Assembly: GCA_965652545.1 (NCBI GenBank)
Contig: CBFGWV010000102.1
Location: forward strand, 1-15,059
Direction of reading: 5' to 3'
DNA: 15,059 nucleotides
Source: CBFGWV01 sp965652545
Lineage (GTDB): Bacteria > Pseudomonadota > Gammaproteobacteria > Competibacterales > Competibacteraceae
Shown here: one piece after another, positions 7,256 to 14,607 of the stretch
How the letters are laid out: each line of letters begins with the position of its first letter
How positions within the stretch are numbered: position 1 is the first letter of the stretch
Position numbers and translations under genes: made by a program
Notes under the pieces: generated by a model
Databases searched by the model: none
Seen by the model: only the letters and a program-made list of their open reading frames with translations
Told to the model about the DNA's origin: nothing

Positions 7256-8566
7256 ATGCGAGCGCTAGCCATTCCATTCGCCCTTCTATTGACCTTCGGC
7301 TCATCCACCGCGCTGGCGGCCGATTTCAATTCCTCCATGACCGCTTACGAGCGGCAGGATTACCGCACCGCGTTCACCGGGTTTGAAGAACTGGCCCAGA
7401 ACGGGGATGCCGATGCGCAGTACATGCTCGGACGCGCTTATCAGCAAGGCCATGGTGTGCTGCAGGACTTCGTTCAGGCGCACAAGTGGTACAACCTGGC
7501 CGCGGCCGGCGGCCACCGCCAGGCGGCCACGGCACGTGACGACATTGCCAAGCGGATGACACCCAGCCAAGTCGAAGACGCCCAGACGCAGGCCCGGCAA
7601 TGGTCGGCCACGCCACCGCCAGTGGTTACCGCGCCGATTACGCCGCCCACGCCCGTCATCCTGTCGCCGCGCGAGACACTGGCCGGTATCCAGCGTGAAC
7701 TCAACACCCTGGGCTACGATGCCGGCCCGGTCGATGGCCTGATGGGTTCGCGCACACGCTCGGCCATTCGCCAGTATCAGTCGGACCAGCGTATTGCGGT
7801 AACCGGCGAGTCCTCCGCCCAGTTGCTGCAACGCTTGCAGGCCAGCACCCAGGCGCCGCCGCTGCTGCCCGCCGACCCCGTCGTCACAACCCCGAACGAC
7901 GATTGGCCCTGGCGCAAACTGATCCTGCGCGAGACGTTCCAATCCACCCGCAATCTGTCCGCGTGGGAAGTCGCCGCCGGGCAGTTCACGGTGGACAGCG
8001 GCATTGGCCTGCGCTCGGTCGTAGAACCCGAGCAAGCCGCGGCGAGAAACACCGCCCCGGAGGACATCCCCTCGGCCATCATCCAGGCCATGCTGAACGA
8101 GGCACTGGGACAAGGCGGCAGCAGCGCGCAGGCGCAGTTCGACCATGCGGAAATCTTCGCGCCGGTCGCCATCACCAACGCCTTTGCCATCGAGATGGAC
8201 ATCAATGCCCGCCAGGCCACCGGGCTGCTGGAGTTTGGGCCGTACCAGGGCAGTGACCGGGCCAGCGGGTACCGTGTGCTGTTCACGCCCAACGAGGAGC
8301 GGCCGTTCCGCCTTCTGCGGGTCACCCGCAGCGGCTCGAGCATTATCGAAACCGCTGAGAACCCCATTCGCCTGGAGTATGGCCGTCAGTATGCGTTGCG
8401 CTGGACACGGGACAGCGCAGGTGAGATGGCGCTGTTCCTCGATGGCGAGGAGCTGCTGCGCACCACCGACCGGGCGTTCCGCGAGGACTTCAGCGGCTTT
8501 ACGCTGGTCAACCGCGGTGGCGACTATGGGCTGCGCACCATCGCCATTCACGGCACCGCCCCGTAA
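7256..8566 (+). CDS. Secreted Sel1-repeat and peptidoglycan-binding domain protein with a C-terminal beta-rich domain
   Basis: Function unknown; the architecture points to an envelope protein. Seen: an N-terminal signal peptide (MRALAIPFALLLTFG, probable cleavage after ALA-A near residue 22); a Sel1-type repeat region at about 35-88 with DADAQYMLGRAYQQGHGV and AHKWYNLAAAGGH; a proline-rich linker (118-138); a PG_binding_1-type domain at about 141-193 (IQRELNTLGYDAGPVDGLMG and SRTRSAIRQYQ); and a ~215-residue C-terminal region (220-436) whose pattern (FAIEMDINAR, GYRVLFTP, LEYGRQYALRWTRD, MALFLDGEELL) resembles a laminin-G/concanavalin-like beta sandwich. That last assignment is only by pattern. 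The ATG at 7256 has AAAGGAG 9 bases upstream. The next gene starts 78 bp downstream on the same strand. Confidence 0.85.
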   Translation: MRALAIPFALLLTFGSSTALAADFNSSMTAYERQDYRTAFTGFEELAQNGDADAQYMLGRAYQQGHGVLQDFVQAHKWYNLAAAGGHRQAATARDDIAKRMTPSQVEDAQTQARQWSATPPPVVTAPITPPTPVILSPRETLAGIQRELNTLGYDAGPVDGLMGSRTRSAIRQYQSDQRIAVTGESSAQLLQRLQASTQAPPLLPADPVVTTPNDDWPWRKLILRETFQSTRNLSAWEVAAGQFTVDSGIGLRSVVEPEQAAARNTAPEDIPSAIIQAMLNEALGQGGSSAQAQFDHAEIFAPVAITNAFAIEMDINARQATGLLEFGPYQGSDRASGYRVLFTPNEERPFRLLRVTRSGSSIIETAENPIRLEYGRQYALRWTRDSAGEMALFLDGEELLRTTDRAFREDFSGFTLVNRGGDYGLRTIAIHGTAP

Positions 8567-8644
8567 GCGACGAACGGGCGATATCGGAACTTCGGCACGG
8601 CGAAAGGCTCGCAACACGAACCGAATGACCAAAGGACTGATGGC

Positions 8645-10168
8645 ATGCATACGGATGAGGAAGCAGCACGCGGTTCGTATTGGCTTGATACCGAAGACAC
8701 CGCTTATCCGGTCCTCAAGGGGGATTTCACCACCGATGTGGCCATCATCGGTGGTGGGATCGTCGGCCTGACGACCGCTTGCCTGCTGAAAAAGGCCGGC
8801 AAGCGGGTCGTCGTGCTGGAGGCGCGGCAGGCCGGCGGCCAGGTGACCGGCCGCTCCACGGCAAAACTCACGTCGCTGCACAGGTTGGTTTATGCAGACT
8901 TGGCCGACCAGGCGGGGCACGAGGCTGCACAGCGCTATGGCGAGGCAAACCAGGCCGGAATCGGTCTGATCGAAGACTTGGTTCGCGAACACGGCATCGC
9001 GTGCGATCTCCAGCCCACTGAGGCCTACACCTACTGTGCCGAGCGCGAGACGGTGGATCACGCCCGCCGCGAAGCGCAGATCGCCCAGCAACTGGGCTTA
9101 CCCGCCAGTTGGGTCGACGAGGCTCCCCTACCGGTGCCCAACCACGGTGCCGTGCGCTTTACCGGCCAGGCCAAATTCCACCCCTGGCACTACGCACGCG
9201 GCTTGGCTGCCGCGATCGACGGTGACGGTGGACGCGTGTTCGAGAACACCCGCGTCCACGATGTCGAGGAAAGCGAGCGCTTGGTGGTGGACACCGATTT
9301 TGCCCATGTCATTGCCGAACACGTGGTTGTCGCGACCAACCTGCCCATCCTCGATCGCGGCGGATTCTTCAGCAAAGCCTACCCGCGCAGCCATGTCGCG
9401 TTGGCCGCGGAGATCGACCCGGCAACCGCGCCGATAGGCATGTTCATCAGTGCCGAAGAGCCGACGCGCTCGATCCGCACCCACAACGTGAATGGCCGCA
9501 TGTACCTGATCGCCGTAGGCGATGCCTACAAGACCGGCCAACAGGATCCTCAGCCCCTGGCCGCGGATCTGCAGGCCTGGGTGCAACGACACTTTGCGCC
9601 GCGGCGGATCGTCAACACCTGGACCAACGAAGACTTCCAGGCCATGGACGGCCGGCCGTTCGTCGGGCCGCTGCGCTCGTCCTCTCAGCGGGTCTGGACA
9701 GCCACCGGCTTCGGCGGCTGGGGACTGAGCGCCGGAACGGCGGCCGCGATGATGCTGTGCGACCGCATTCTCGGCCGTGACAACCCCTGGGCCGGGTTGT
9801 TCGAATCCACCCGGTTGGACCCCGTCCAGTCGGCAGGGCGCTTCATCGGCGAGAACGCCAATGTCGCCAAAGCCTTCGTGCAAGGCAGTCTGCACACCGA
9901 TACGGATGTGGCGGCGACCATCGGGCGGGGCAGCGGCGCGGTGGTGAAAGTCGACGGCGAGAAGATCGCCATGTACCGCGATGAGCAAGGCAATCTGTTG
10001 CAGGTGTCCGCCAAGTGCACGCACATGGGTTGCCAAGTCACCTGGAACCCCATCGATCGCACCTGGGACTGCCCCTGCCACGGCTCGCGCTTCCTGCCCG
10101 ATGGCAGTGTGTTGTTCGGCCCCGCGGTCCATGCGCTCAGCCCAGTCATGCCCAAACGCGCCGACTAA
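8645..10168 (+). CDS. FAD-dependent oxidoreductase fused to a C-terminal Rieske [2Fe-2S] domain
   Basis: A DAO-type flavoprotein with its own iron-sulfur domain; members of this fusion family occur widely in bacteria, but the substrate is unknown to me. Seen: dinucleotide-binding VAIIGGGIVGLTTACLL at about residues 32-48, a DAO core to about 385 ending in WTATGFGGWGLSAGTAA, and a Rieske domain at about 425-500. Cluster ligands are C458 and H460 (CTHMGC) and C476 and H479 (CPCHGS). C463 and C478 match the disulfide pair of high-potential bc1-type Rieske proteins. There is no signal peptide, so it is probably cytoplasmic. The ATG at 8645 has AAAGGA about 8 bases upstream. It is probably in the same unit as the Sel1-repeat gene. 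Its TAA overlaps the TAG of the opposite-strand permease gene by 3 bases. Confidence 0.93.
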   Translation: MHTDEEAARGSYWLDTEDTAYPVLKGDFTTDVAIIGGGIVGLTTACLLKKAGKRVVVLEARQAGGQVTGRSTAKLTSLHRLVYADLADQAGHEAAQRYGEANQAGIGLIEDLVREHGIACDLQPTEAYTYCAERETVDHARREAQIAQQLGLPASWVDEAPLPVPNHGAVRFTGQAKFHPWHYARGLAAAIDGDGGRVFENTRVHDVEESERLVVDTDFAHVIAEHVVVATNLPILDRGGFFSKAYPRSHVALAAEIDPATAPIGMFISAEEPTRSIRTHNVNGRMYLIAVGDAYKTGQQDPQPLAADLQAWVQRHFAPRRIVNTWTNEDFQAMDGRPFVGPLRSSSQRVWTATGFGGWGLSAGTAAAMMLCDRILGRDNPWAGLFESTRLDPVQSAGRFIGENANVAKAFVQGSLHTDTDVAATIGRGSGAVVKVDGEKIAMYRDEQGNLLQVSAKCTHMGCQVTWNPIDRTWDCPCHGSRFLPDGSVLFGPAVHALSPVMPKRAD

Positions 10169-11280
10169 TCCTTGCCGGCGTCGCTGCCGCGGGTCATCAG
10201 CCGATCGAGTTCTTCGATGTTGCCGCTTACCGCATCCAGCGCAAAGAACAAGGCGTGCAGCGCCCTGCCGTGGTCGGCGTCGGCCTCTGCCGGCTGCCCG
10301 GCAAGGTGTTGCCGCCCAAGCGCTTTGGTTGCCTCGATGCGTTGATGCAATGACGCCAGGGATGGCGATCGGGAGGTGCCGTTGGCCCGCTCCATGAGCT
10401 CGTCCACGAGCTCGCATGCCGCCTGCCGAACATGGTCGATAGAAGGGCGCAGCCGTTGCAACCTGTCCGCAGGTGCGTAAGGAAGCTCATCGCGGACGAC
10501 CCGATCGAGTATCAATACCGCAGCCCACAAACGCTCGATGGCCGTCAGCGCATCGCGCAGCGACGCACCGCCGGGGAGCGTCGGCGGCCGGTAGGTGCGG
10601 GCAAGAATTTTGCGCGCATCCTGGAGGTGATCGAGAAAATCGGCATGCGCCTGATCGCGCGCGCGCACGGACGCCTTGTCCGTACCCTTCAGAATGCGAT
10701 CGAGCAGATCACGGCAATCGCTCAGGCACTGCTCGACAAGATAGTGCACGCTGCGGCCGGAGGATTTGGGCATCACCAGCAATGCCGCGGCCACCCCCGC
10801 CAGCGTGCCGATGATCACCGCCATGGCCAACTCGTATGCGCCGGCCAGTTCGGGATCGGGGTACAGCGCCACGACCGCGGCAGTCATCGCCAAATACTGC
10901 AAGGCAGGCCAGACCACGATGATCGCGCCGGTCACGGCGATCGTCAGCGAAAGACGCACCAGGACCAGATCCGGCCCGCCCAGGGCGGCCACCACCGTCA
11001 AGCCAAGCACACTGCCTATTGCCGCCCCTGCGATATGCCCAAGCCCGGAGGTCAGGGTGGCGTCCGCATCGCGATGCACGGTCAATAACGCGACGACGAC
11101 CGCCCAGGACAGGTTCGGCAGGCCCAGCACACGAATGACCGCATAGGTGACCGTGGTAGCCAGGATCATCTGGCACACCACGCGGACCGAGTCGCGGTCG
11201 AACTGCCGCTGTGGGAGCAGGCTTCGTCCCCACGCGCACAGCCGCTCTGTCGGACTACGGTGCATGCGCCGCACCGTCAT
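10165..11280 (-). CDS. FUSC-family permease (aromatic acid exporter-like), last gene of the pqq operon
   Basis: A half-size member of the FUSC/aromatic acid exporter superfamily (371 aa against roughly 650-700 for AaeB- or YccS-type proteins). Seen: six hydrophobic segments at about residues 35-52, 56-69, 78-101, 106-124, 127-140 and 147-170, with the family-like HRDADATLTSGLGHIAGAAIGSVLG between the second and third. A ~200-residue hydrophilic helical C-terminal domain follows, presumably cytoplasmic. The ATG at 11280 overlaps the TGA of pqqE as ATGA, so it is very probably translated by coupling from pqqE; a second in-frame ATG at 11265 is possible. The frame is open to 11454, but that part lies wholly within pqqE. 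Position suggests a role linked to PQQ, perhaps export, but this is inference; homologues in other settings move aromatic carboxylates. Confidence 0.85.
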   Translation of the reverse strand: MTVRRMHRSPTERLCAWGRSLLPQRQFDRDSVRVVCQMILATTVTYAVIRVLGLPNLSWAVVVALLTVHRDADATLTSGLGHIAGAAIGSVLGLTVVAALGGPDLVLVRLSLTIAVTGAIIVVWPALQYLAMTAAVVALYPDPELAGAYELAMAVIIGTLAGVAAALLVMPKSSGRSVHYLVEQCLSDCRDLLDRILKGTDKASVRARDQAHADFLDHLQDARKILARTYRPPTLPGGASLRDALTAIERLWAAVLILDRVVRDELPYAPADRLQRLRPSIDHVRQAACELVDELMERANGTSRSPSLASLHQRIEATKALGRQHLAGQPAEADADHGRALHALFFALDAVSGNIEELDRLMTRGSDAGKD

Positions 11281-12419
11281 GCGATGAAGCCGCGCGAGAT
11301 GCGCCGGTTGCGCAACAGCAGCGCATCCAGCCCGGCAGCGCCCGCCTGCGCCTGCGCGCGGGCGGCGAGCACCTTGCGATGGTGCGGTGATTTGCTGCAT
11401 GCCGGGTCGGTGTTGGCCGCATCGCCGCTGAGCATGAATGCCTGGCAGCGACACCCGCCGAAGTCACGCAGCTTCTCATCGCAGCTGCGACAGGGTTCGG
11501 GCATCCAGGCGTCACCGCGAAAGCGGTTGAAGGCCGGTGACTCGAACCAGATCTCGCGCAAGCCGCACTCGCGCACGGAGGGAAAGTCCATGGGCAACTG
11601 GCCGGCGCTATGGCACGGCAAGGCGGTGCCATCGGGCGCGATGCCCAGGAACAGGCGCCCCCAACCGCTCATGCAGGCTTTTGGGCGGCCGTCGTAATAA
11701 TCGGGCGCGACGAAGATCAGCGTGCACGGGTCATCCCGCGCCGCCAACGCCTGCCGGTACGCCGCGACCGTGGCTTCGGCCTGCACGAGTTGCGCATTGC
11801 TCGGCAGCAAGGCGGCGCGGTTGAGTGCCGCCCAGCCGTGGTATTGGCAATTGGCCAGCTCCACGGTATCGGCGCCGAGATCCAGGCACAGATCGATGAT
11901 CTGGTCGATGCGCTCGATGTTGTGGCGGTGGATGACGACATTGAGCACCATTGGATAGCCCTGGGCCTTCACCGCCCGCGCCATAGCCAGTTTGTGGGCA
12001 AAAGCCTTGTCCGAGCCTGCCAGCCGGTCGTTCAACACCGCGTCGGCAGCCTGGAAGCTGATCTGGATATGATCCAAACCGCACTCAGCCAGGGTGTCGA
12101 TCGCAGCCTCCGACAACCCGATGCCAGAGGTGATCAGGTTGGTGTAGAACCCCAGTTCTCGAGCCGCCGCAACCAGCTCGGGAAGGTCCTTGCGCACCAG
12201 CGGCTCGCCACCGGAAAACCCCAACTGCGCAGCACCCAGCTCACGGGCCTGACGGAAGACGTCGATCCATTCCCCGGTGTCCAGTTCATGGTCATAGCGG
12301 GCGAAATCCAGCGGGTTGGAGCAGTACGCGCATTGCAGCGGACAGCGGTAGGTCAGCTCGGCCAGCAGCCACAGCGGCGGACCGGGGCGCTCAACGCAAC
12401 TCGATCCAGTGTCTGGCAT
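11277..12419 (-). CDS. pqqE: PqqA peptide cyclase, radical SAM protein
   Basis: Radical SAM enzyme that forms the carbon-carbon bond between the Glu and Tyr side chains of PqqA, the first step of PQQ synthesis, working with PqqD. Length 380 aa, normal for PqqE. Seen: WLLAELTYRCPLQCAYCSNP with the CxxxCxxC of the SAM cluster (C26, C30, C33), GFSGGEPLVRKDL, and a cysteine-rich C-terminal SPASM region (CMSGWGRLFLGIAPDG, LPCHSAGQLP, PEPCRSCDEKLRDFGGCRCQA, DPACSKSPHH) for auxiliary clusters. The ATG at 12419 gives the conserved short N-terminus. It overlaps pqqD by 29 bases and the downstream permease gene by 4. Confidence 0.97.
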   Translation of the reverse strand: MPDTGSSCVERPGPPLWLLAELTYRCPLQCAYCSNPLDFARYDHELDTGEWIDVFRQARELGAAQLGFSGGEPLVRKDLPELVAAARELGFYTNLITSGIGLSEAAIDTLAECGLDHIQISFQAADAVLNDRLAGSDKAFAHKLAMARAVKAQGYPMVLNVVIHRHNIERIDQIIDLCLDLGADTVELANCQYHGWAALNRAALLPSNAQLVQAEATVAAYRQALAARDDPCTLIFVAPDYYDGRPKACMSGWGRLFLGIAPDGTALPCHSAGQLPMDFPSVRECGLREIWFESPAFNRFRGDAWMPEPCRSCDEKLRDFGGCRCQAFMLSGDAANTDPACSKSPHHRKVLAARAQAQAGAAGLDALLLRNRRISRGFIA

Positions 12420-12687
12420 GGGCGATCTCCAGGAAGGCGAGCACCTCGTCCTCCAGTTGGGGGGCATCGGGAAAGCGCGCGCGCAGGCCCTCGACGATGT
12501 CCGCCACACTGCACCGGCCGTTGACGGCTTGCAGAATGTGCGATGCACTGTCGTTGAGCTGCACCATCCCTTCGGGATACAGCAGCACATGGCAGCCCTG
12601 CGCCGGCTCCCATTGCAGGCGAAACCCGCGGCGCAGGGCCGGCACCCGGTCGCGCAACCCACTCACGAAGCCAGACCCCGGTGCCAT
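12391..12687 (-). CDS. pqqD: PqqA-binding chaperone PqqD
   Basis: Small peptide-binding protein (RiPP recognition element fold) that presents PqqA to PqqE. Seen: RRGFRLQWEPAQGCHVLLYP and EGMVQLNDSASHIL, then a helical C-terminal half ending in HARHWIELR, as in PqqD proteins. With the ATG at 12687 it is 98 aa and overlaps pqqC by 25 bases. An alternative GTG at 12666 overlaps the pqqC TGA as GTGA and would give 91 aa, nearer the usual ~90. Neither start has a strong Shine-Dalgarno (a bare GGA lies before the ATG), so the start is uncertain by seven residues while the identity is not. Confidence 0.93.
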   Translation of the reverse strand: MAPGSGFVSGLRDRVPALRRGFRLQWEPAQGCHVLLYPEGMVQLNDSASHILQAVNGRCSVADIVEGLRARFPDAPQLEDEVLAFLEIAHARHWIELR

Positions 12688-13415
12688 CGGCGATCCGCGG
12701 TGACGGTGTGATACGGCGGGCGTCCGAGCTCATAGGCCATGCTCATGGCATCGAGCATGGTCCACAGCACATCAAGCTTGAATTGCAGGATCTCCAACAT
12801 GCGCGCCTGGGCCGCCTGCGTGCGGCAATGCGCCAATGTGATCTCCAGACCGTGTTCCACATCGCGCCGCGCCTCGCTCAACCGGCGACGGAAGTAGGCG
12901 TAGCCTGTCGGGTCGATCCACGGGTAATGACGCGGCCAGGCATCGAGGCGCGCCTGGTGGATCTGCGGAGCAAACAGCTCGGTGAGCGAGCTGCCGGCCG
13001 CCTCCCACCAGGGGGCGCGCCGGGCAAACGCGACGTACGCATCGACGGCGAAACGCACGCCCGGCAGCACCCGCTCCTGGGACAGAACGTCCTGGCGGGC
13101 CAGACCCACCGCCTCGGCCAGGCACAGCCAGGCCTCGATGCCACCGTCCATTCCGGCAGCGCCGTCGTGGTCCACGATGCGTTGCACCCACGTCTGCCGC
13201 ACGGTGCGATCGGGGCAGTTGGCGAGGATGGCGGCATCCTTCAAAGGGATATTGACCTGATAATAGAAGCGGTTTGCGACCCAGCCCTGCACCTGCTCGC
13301 GTGTTGCACGGCCTTCGTCCATGAGCCGGTGGAACGGGTGGTGGATGTGGTAGTACCGCCCCTTTTCACGCAGCGCCTGCTCGAACGCCACGCGGTCCAA
13401 TCCCACATCGGGCAT
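12663..13415 (-). CDS. pqqC: Pyrroloquinoline-quinone synthase PqqC
   Basis: Cofactor-free oxidase of the TenA-like helical fold that carries out the last step of PQQ synthesis, the eight-electron oxidation and ring closure of AHQQ using O2. Length 250 aa, typical. Seen: the conserved KGRYYHIHHPFHRLMDEG, WVANRFYYQVNIPLKDAAIL, RIVDHDG, the TELFAPQIHQARLDAW stretch, HYPWIDPTGYAYFRRRL and a C-terminal LDVLWTMLDAM helix. The ATG at 13415 is preceded by TAAGGAGA, whose TAA is the stop of pqqB, so translation of pqqC is closely tied to pqqB (gap 10 bp). Confidence 0.97.
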   Translation of the reverse strand: MPDVGLDRVAFEQALREKGRYYHIHHPFHRLMDEGRATREQVQGWVANRFYYQVNIPLKDAAILANCPDRTVRQTWVQRIVDHDGAAGMDGGIEAWLCLAEAVGLARQDVLSQERVLPGVRFAVDAYVAFARRAPWWEAAGSSLTELFAPQIHQARLDAWPRHYPWIDPTGYAYFRRRLSEARRDVEHGLEITLAHCRTQAAQARMLEILQFKLDVLWTMLDAMSMAYELGRPPYHTVTADRRWHRGLAS

Positions 13416-13420
13416 GTCGT

Positions 13421-13427
13421 TCTCCTT
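13421..13427 (-). promoter_or_regulatory. Ribosome binding site AAGGAGA of pqqC, overlapping the pqqB stop codon
   Basis: On the minus strand the sequence TAAGGAGAACGACATG combines the pqqB stop codon (13428-13426), the Shine-Dalgarno and the pqqC start. Ribosomes ending pqqB would cover the pqqC site, which supports coupling. Confidence 0.75.
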
Positions 13428-14337
13428 ACAAATGGATGTCCATGCCGTCCCAGGCGAGCTCTACACCGTGGCGATGCAGCTCGGCGTGTTCAGGGCTGTC
13501 TTCGTCCAGGATCGGGTTGGTGTTGTTGATGTGGGTGAGGATCTTGCGCGGCACCGTCAACCCATCGAGCACCTCCAGCATGCCACCATGGCCGCTGAGC
13601 GCCAGATGCCCCATATCGCGGCCCGATGCGCTGCCCACGCCGCTGCTGCGCAACTCGTCGTCGTGCCAGAGCGTGCCGTCCACCAGCAGGCAATCGGCGC
13701 CGCTCATGGCCGCGCGCACAGCCTCGTCCACCCGCCCGATGCCGGGTGCATGGAACAAGCATCCGCCGCTGCGCGTATCGCGGACGATCAAACCGATGGT
13801 GGCGCCCGGTGGTGGGTCGTGCCGATGCGGCGAGTACGGTGGTGCATCGCTGAGCAGCGGGATCGGTGTGAAGCGCAAGCCGGGACATGCGGGAATCGTG
13901 AAGTCCCGCCCCGGGTCGATAGGGTTCCACTGCAAACCGCCGTTCCAGAACGCCAGAATGTTGAACAAGGGAAAACCCTCGCACAGGTCTTCATGAACGG
14001 CCGGGGTGCACCACACTGCATGCGGACACCCTTCGCGCAAGCTGAGCAATCCGCTGGTGTGGTCGATCTGGCTGTCCAGGAGGACGATGGCGGCTATCGC
14101 TGTATCGCGCACCCGGCGCGCCGGTTGCGCGGCTGGGAAGGCCGCCAGTTGCGCACGGATATCCGGGGAGGCATTGCACAAGATCCACTGCTGGCCGTCG
14201 TCACTGATCGCAATGGAGGACTGCGTCCTGGCACGGGCACGCAAGTCGCCTGTACGCACGCCATGGCAGTTGCGACAGTTGCAGTTCCACTGCGGAAAGC
14301 CACCGCCGGCGGCGGAACCGAGAATGCGAATATGCAT
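13426..14337 (-). CDS. pqqB: PQQ biosynthesis protein PqqB, metallo-beta-lactamase fold
   Basis: Metallo-hydrolase-fold protein of the PQQ pathway; reported as an iron-dependent hydroxylase acting on the tyrosine moiety, earlier proposed as a carrier of PQQ to the periplasm. Length 303 aa, normal. Seen: the diagnostic N-terminus ILGSAAGGGFPQWNCNC with RNCH following (Cys cluster), the DSQIDHTSGLLSLREG metal-site motif, CLLVDGTLWHDDEL, and the C-terminal KILTHINNTNPIL. The ATG at 14337 begins MHIRILGS, as expected. No Shine-Dalgarno is visible; a strong hairpin ends 10 bases upstream of the ATG, so initiation may be limited or coupled. Confidence 0.97.
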   Translation of the reverse strand: MHIRILGSAAGGGFPQWNCNCRNCHGVRTGDLRARARTQSSIAISDDGQQWILCNASPDIRAQLAAFPAAQPARRVRDTAIAAIVLLDSQIDHTSGLLSLREGCPHAVWCTPAVHEDLCEGFPLFNILAFWNGGLQWNPIDPGRDFTIPACPGLRFTPIPLLSDAPPYSPHRHDPPPGATIGLIVRDTRSGGCLFHAPGIGRVDEAVRAAMSGADCLLVDGTLWHDDELRSSGVGSASGRDMGHLALSGHGGMLEVLDGLTVPRKILTHINNTNPILDEDSPEHAELHRHGVELAWDGMDIHL

Positions 14338-14347
14338 CGTCGAGAGC

Positions 14348-14381
14348 CCGGGCGCATGGCCGACACAGGCCGCGCGCCCGG
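14348..14381 (-). promoter_or_regulatory. Strong hairpin in the pqqA-pqqB intercistronic gap
   Basis: On the minus strand an 8-bp G+C stem (CCGGGCGC paired with GCGCCCGG), a 2x2 internal mismatch with a possible G-U pair, a further 4-bp stem (GGCC/GGCC) and a 6-base loop fill most of the 54-bp gap. There is no T-tract, so it is not a classical terminator. It could stabilise the 3' end of a short pqqA message or mask pqqB initiation, so that much more PqqA peptide is made than PqqB-E. Confidence 0.65.
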
Positions 14382-14391
14382 ATGCGCTGAG

Positions 14392-14463
14392 TCAGCGGTT
14401 GTTGACGTACAGGGTGACTTCAAACCCCAGTCGCAACTCGGTAAACGCGGGTGTCGTCCACAT
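14392..14463 (-). CDS. pqqA: PQQ precursor peptide PqqA (23 aa)
   Basis: Ribosomally made substrate whose Glu and Tyr side chains become PQQ. Seen: a 23-codon frame starting MWTTPAFTEL and ending FEVTLYVNNR then TGA. It contains the invariant ExxxY pair at E15 and Y19, the same positions as in well-known PqqA peptides. AGGAGG lies 9 bases upstream of the ATG (14473-14478). It is the first gene of the pqq operon, 54 bp before pqqB. It is easily missed because of its length. Confidence 0.96.
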   Translation of the reverse strand: MWTTPAFTELRLGFEVTLYVNNR

Positions 14464-14607
14464 CGGCAATGTCCTCCTGTCGCGGCACCGGCCCATTCCG
14501 GCACGCTATGTGACGCATCCGCCGCGTATCGTCTCTTTACGCCAGCGGTGCTTTTGAGGCAGACAGCAGCGCGCCGCCAGAGTGCCCCGGTGCGCGAACA
14601 CGTACAC
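14464..14607 (-). promoter_or_regulatory. Upstream region of pqqA with ribosome binding site AGGAGG
   Basis: These 144 bp separate the phasin-like gene from pqqA and should hold the pqq promoter. The Shine-Dalgarno at 14473-14478 is clear. I see neither a rho-independent terminator for the upstream gene nor convincing -35/-10 boxes, so whether pqqA has its own promoter is inferred only from the gap size. Confidence 0.4.

Noticed and set aside
7301..9091. A 596-codon minus-strand open frame opposite the Sel1-repeat and FAD-Rieske genes
   Set aside because: It spans two well-supported genes on the other strand and shows no recognisable domain; codon bias alone explains the open frame.
9128..10417. 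A 429-codon minus-strand open frame opposite the FAD-Rieske gene
   Set aside because: It is antisense to an intact flavoprotein-Rieske fusion and also overlaps the permease gene in another frame; no motif was seen.
11610..12524. A 304-codon plus-strand open frame
   Set aside because: It is antisense to pqqE, whose CxxxCxxC and SPASM cysteines are unmistakable.
12420..12662. Upstream in-frame extension of pqqE to an ATG at 12662
   Set aside because: The added 81 residues are Cys/Arg-rich out-of-frame translation of pqqD; the ATG at 12419 gives the normal PqqE N-terminus.
14348..14381. Rho-independent terminator after pqqA
   Set aside because: The stem is strong but no run of T follows, and the pqqB start comes 10 bases later; kept as a hairpin only.
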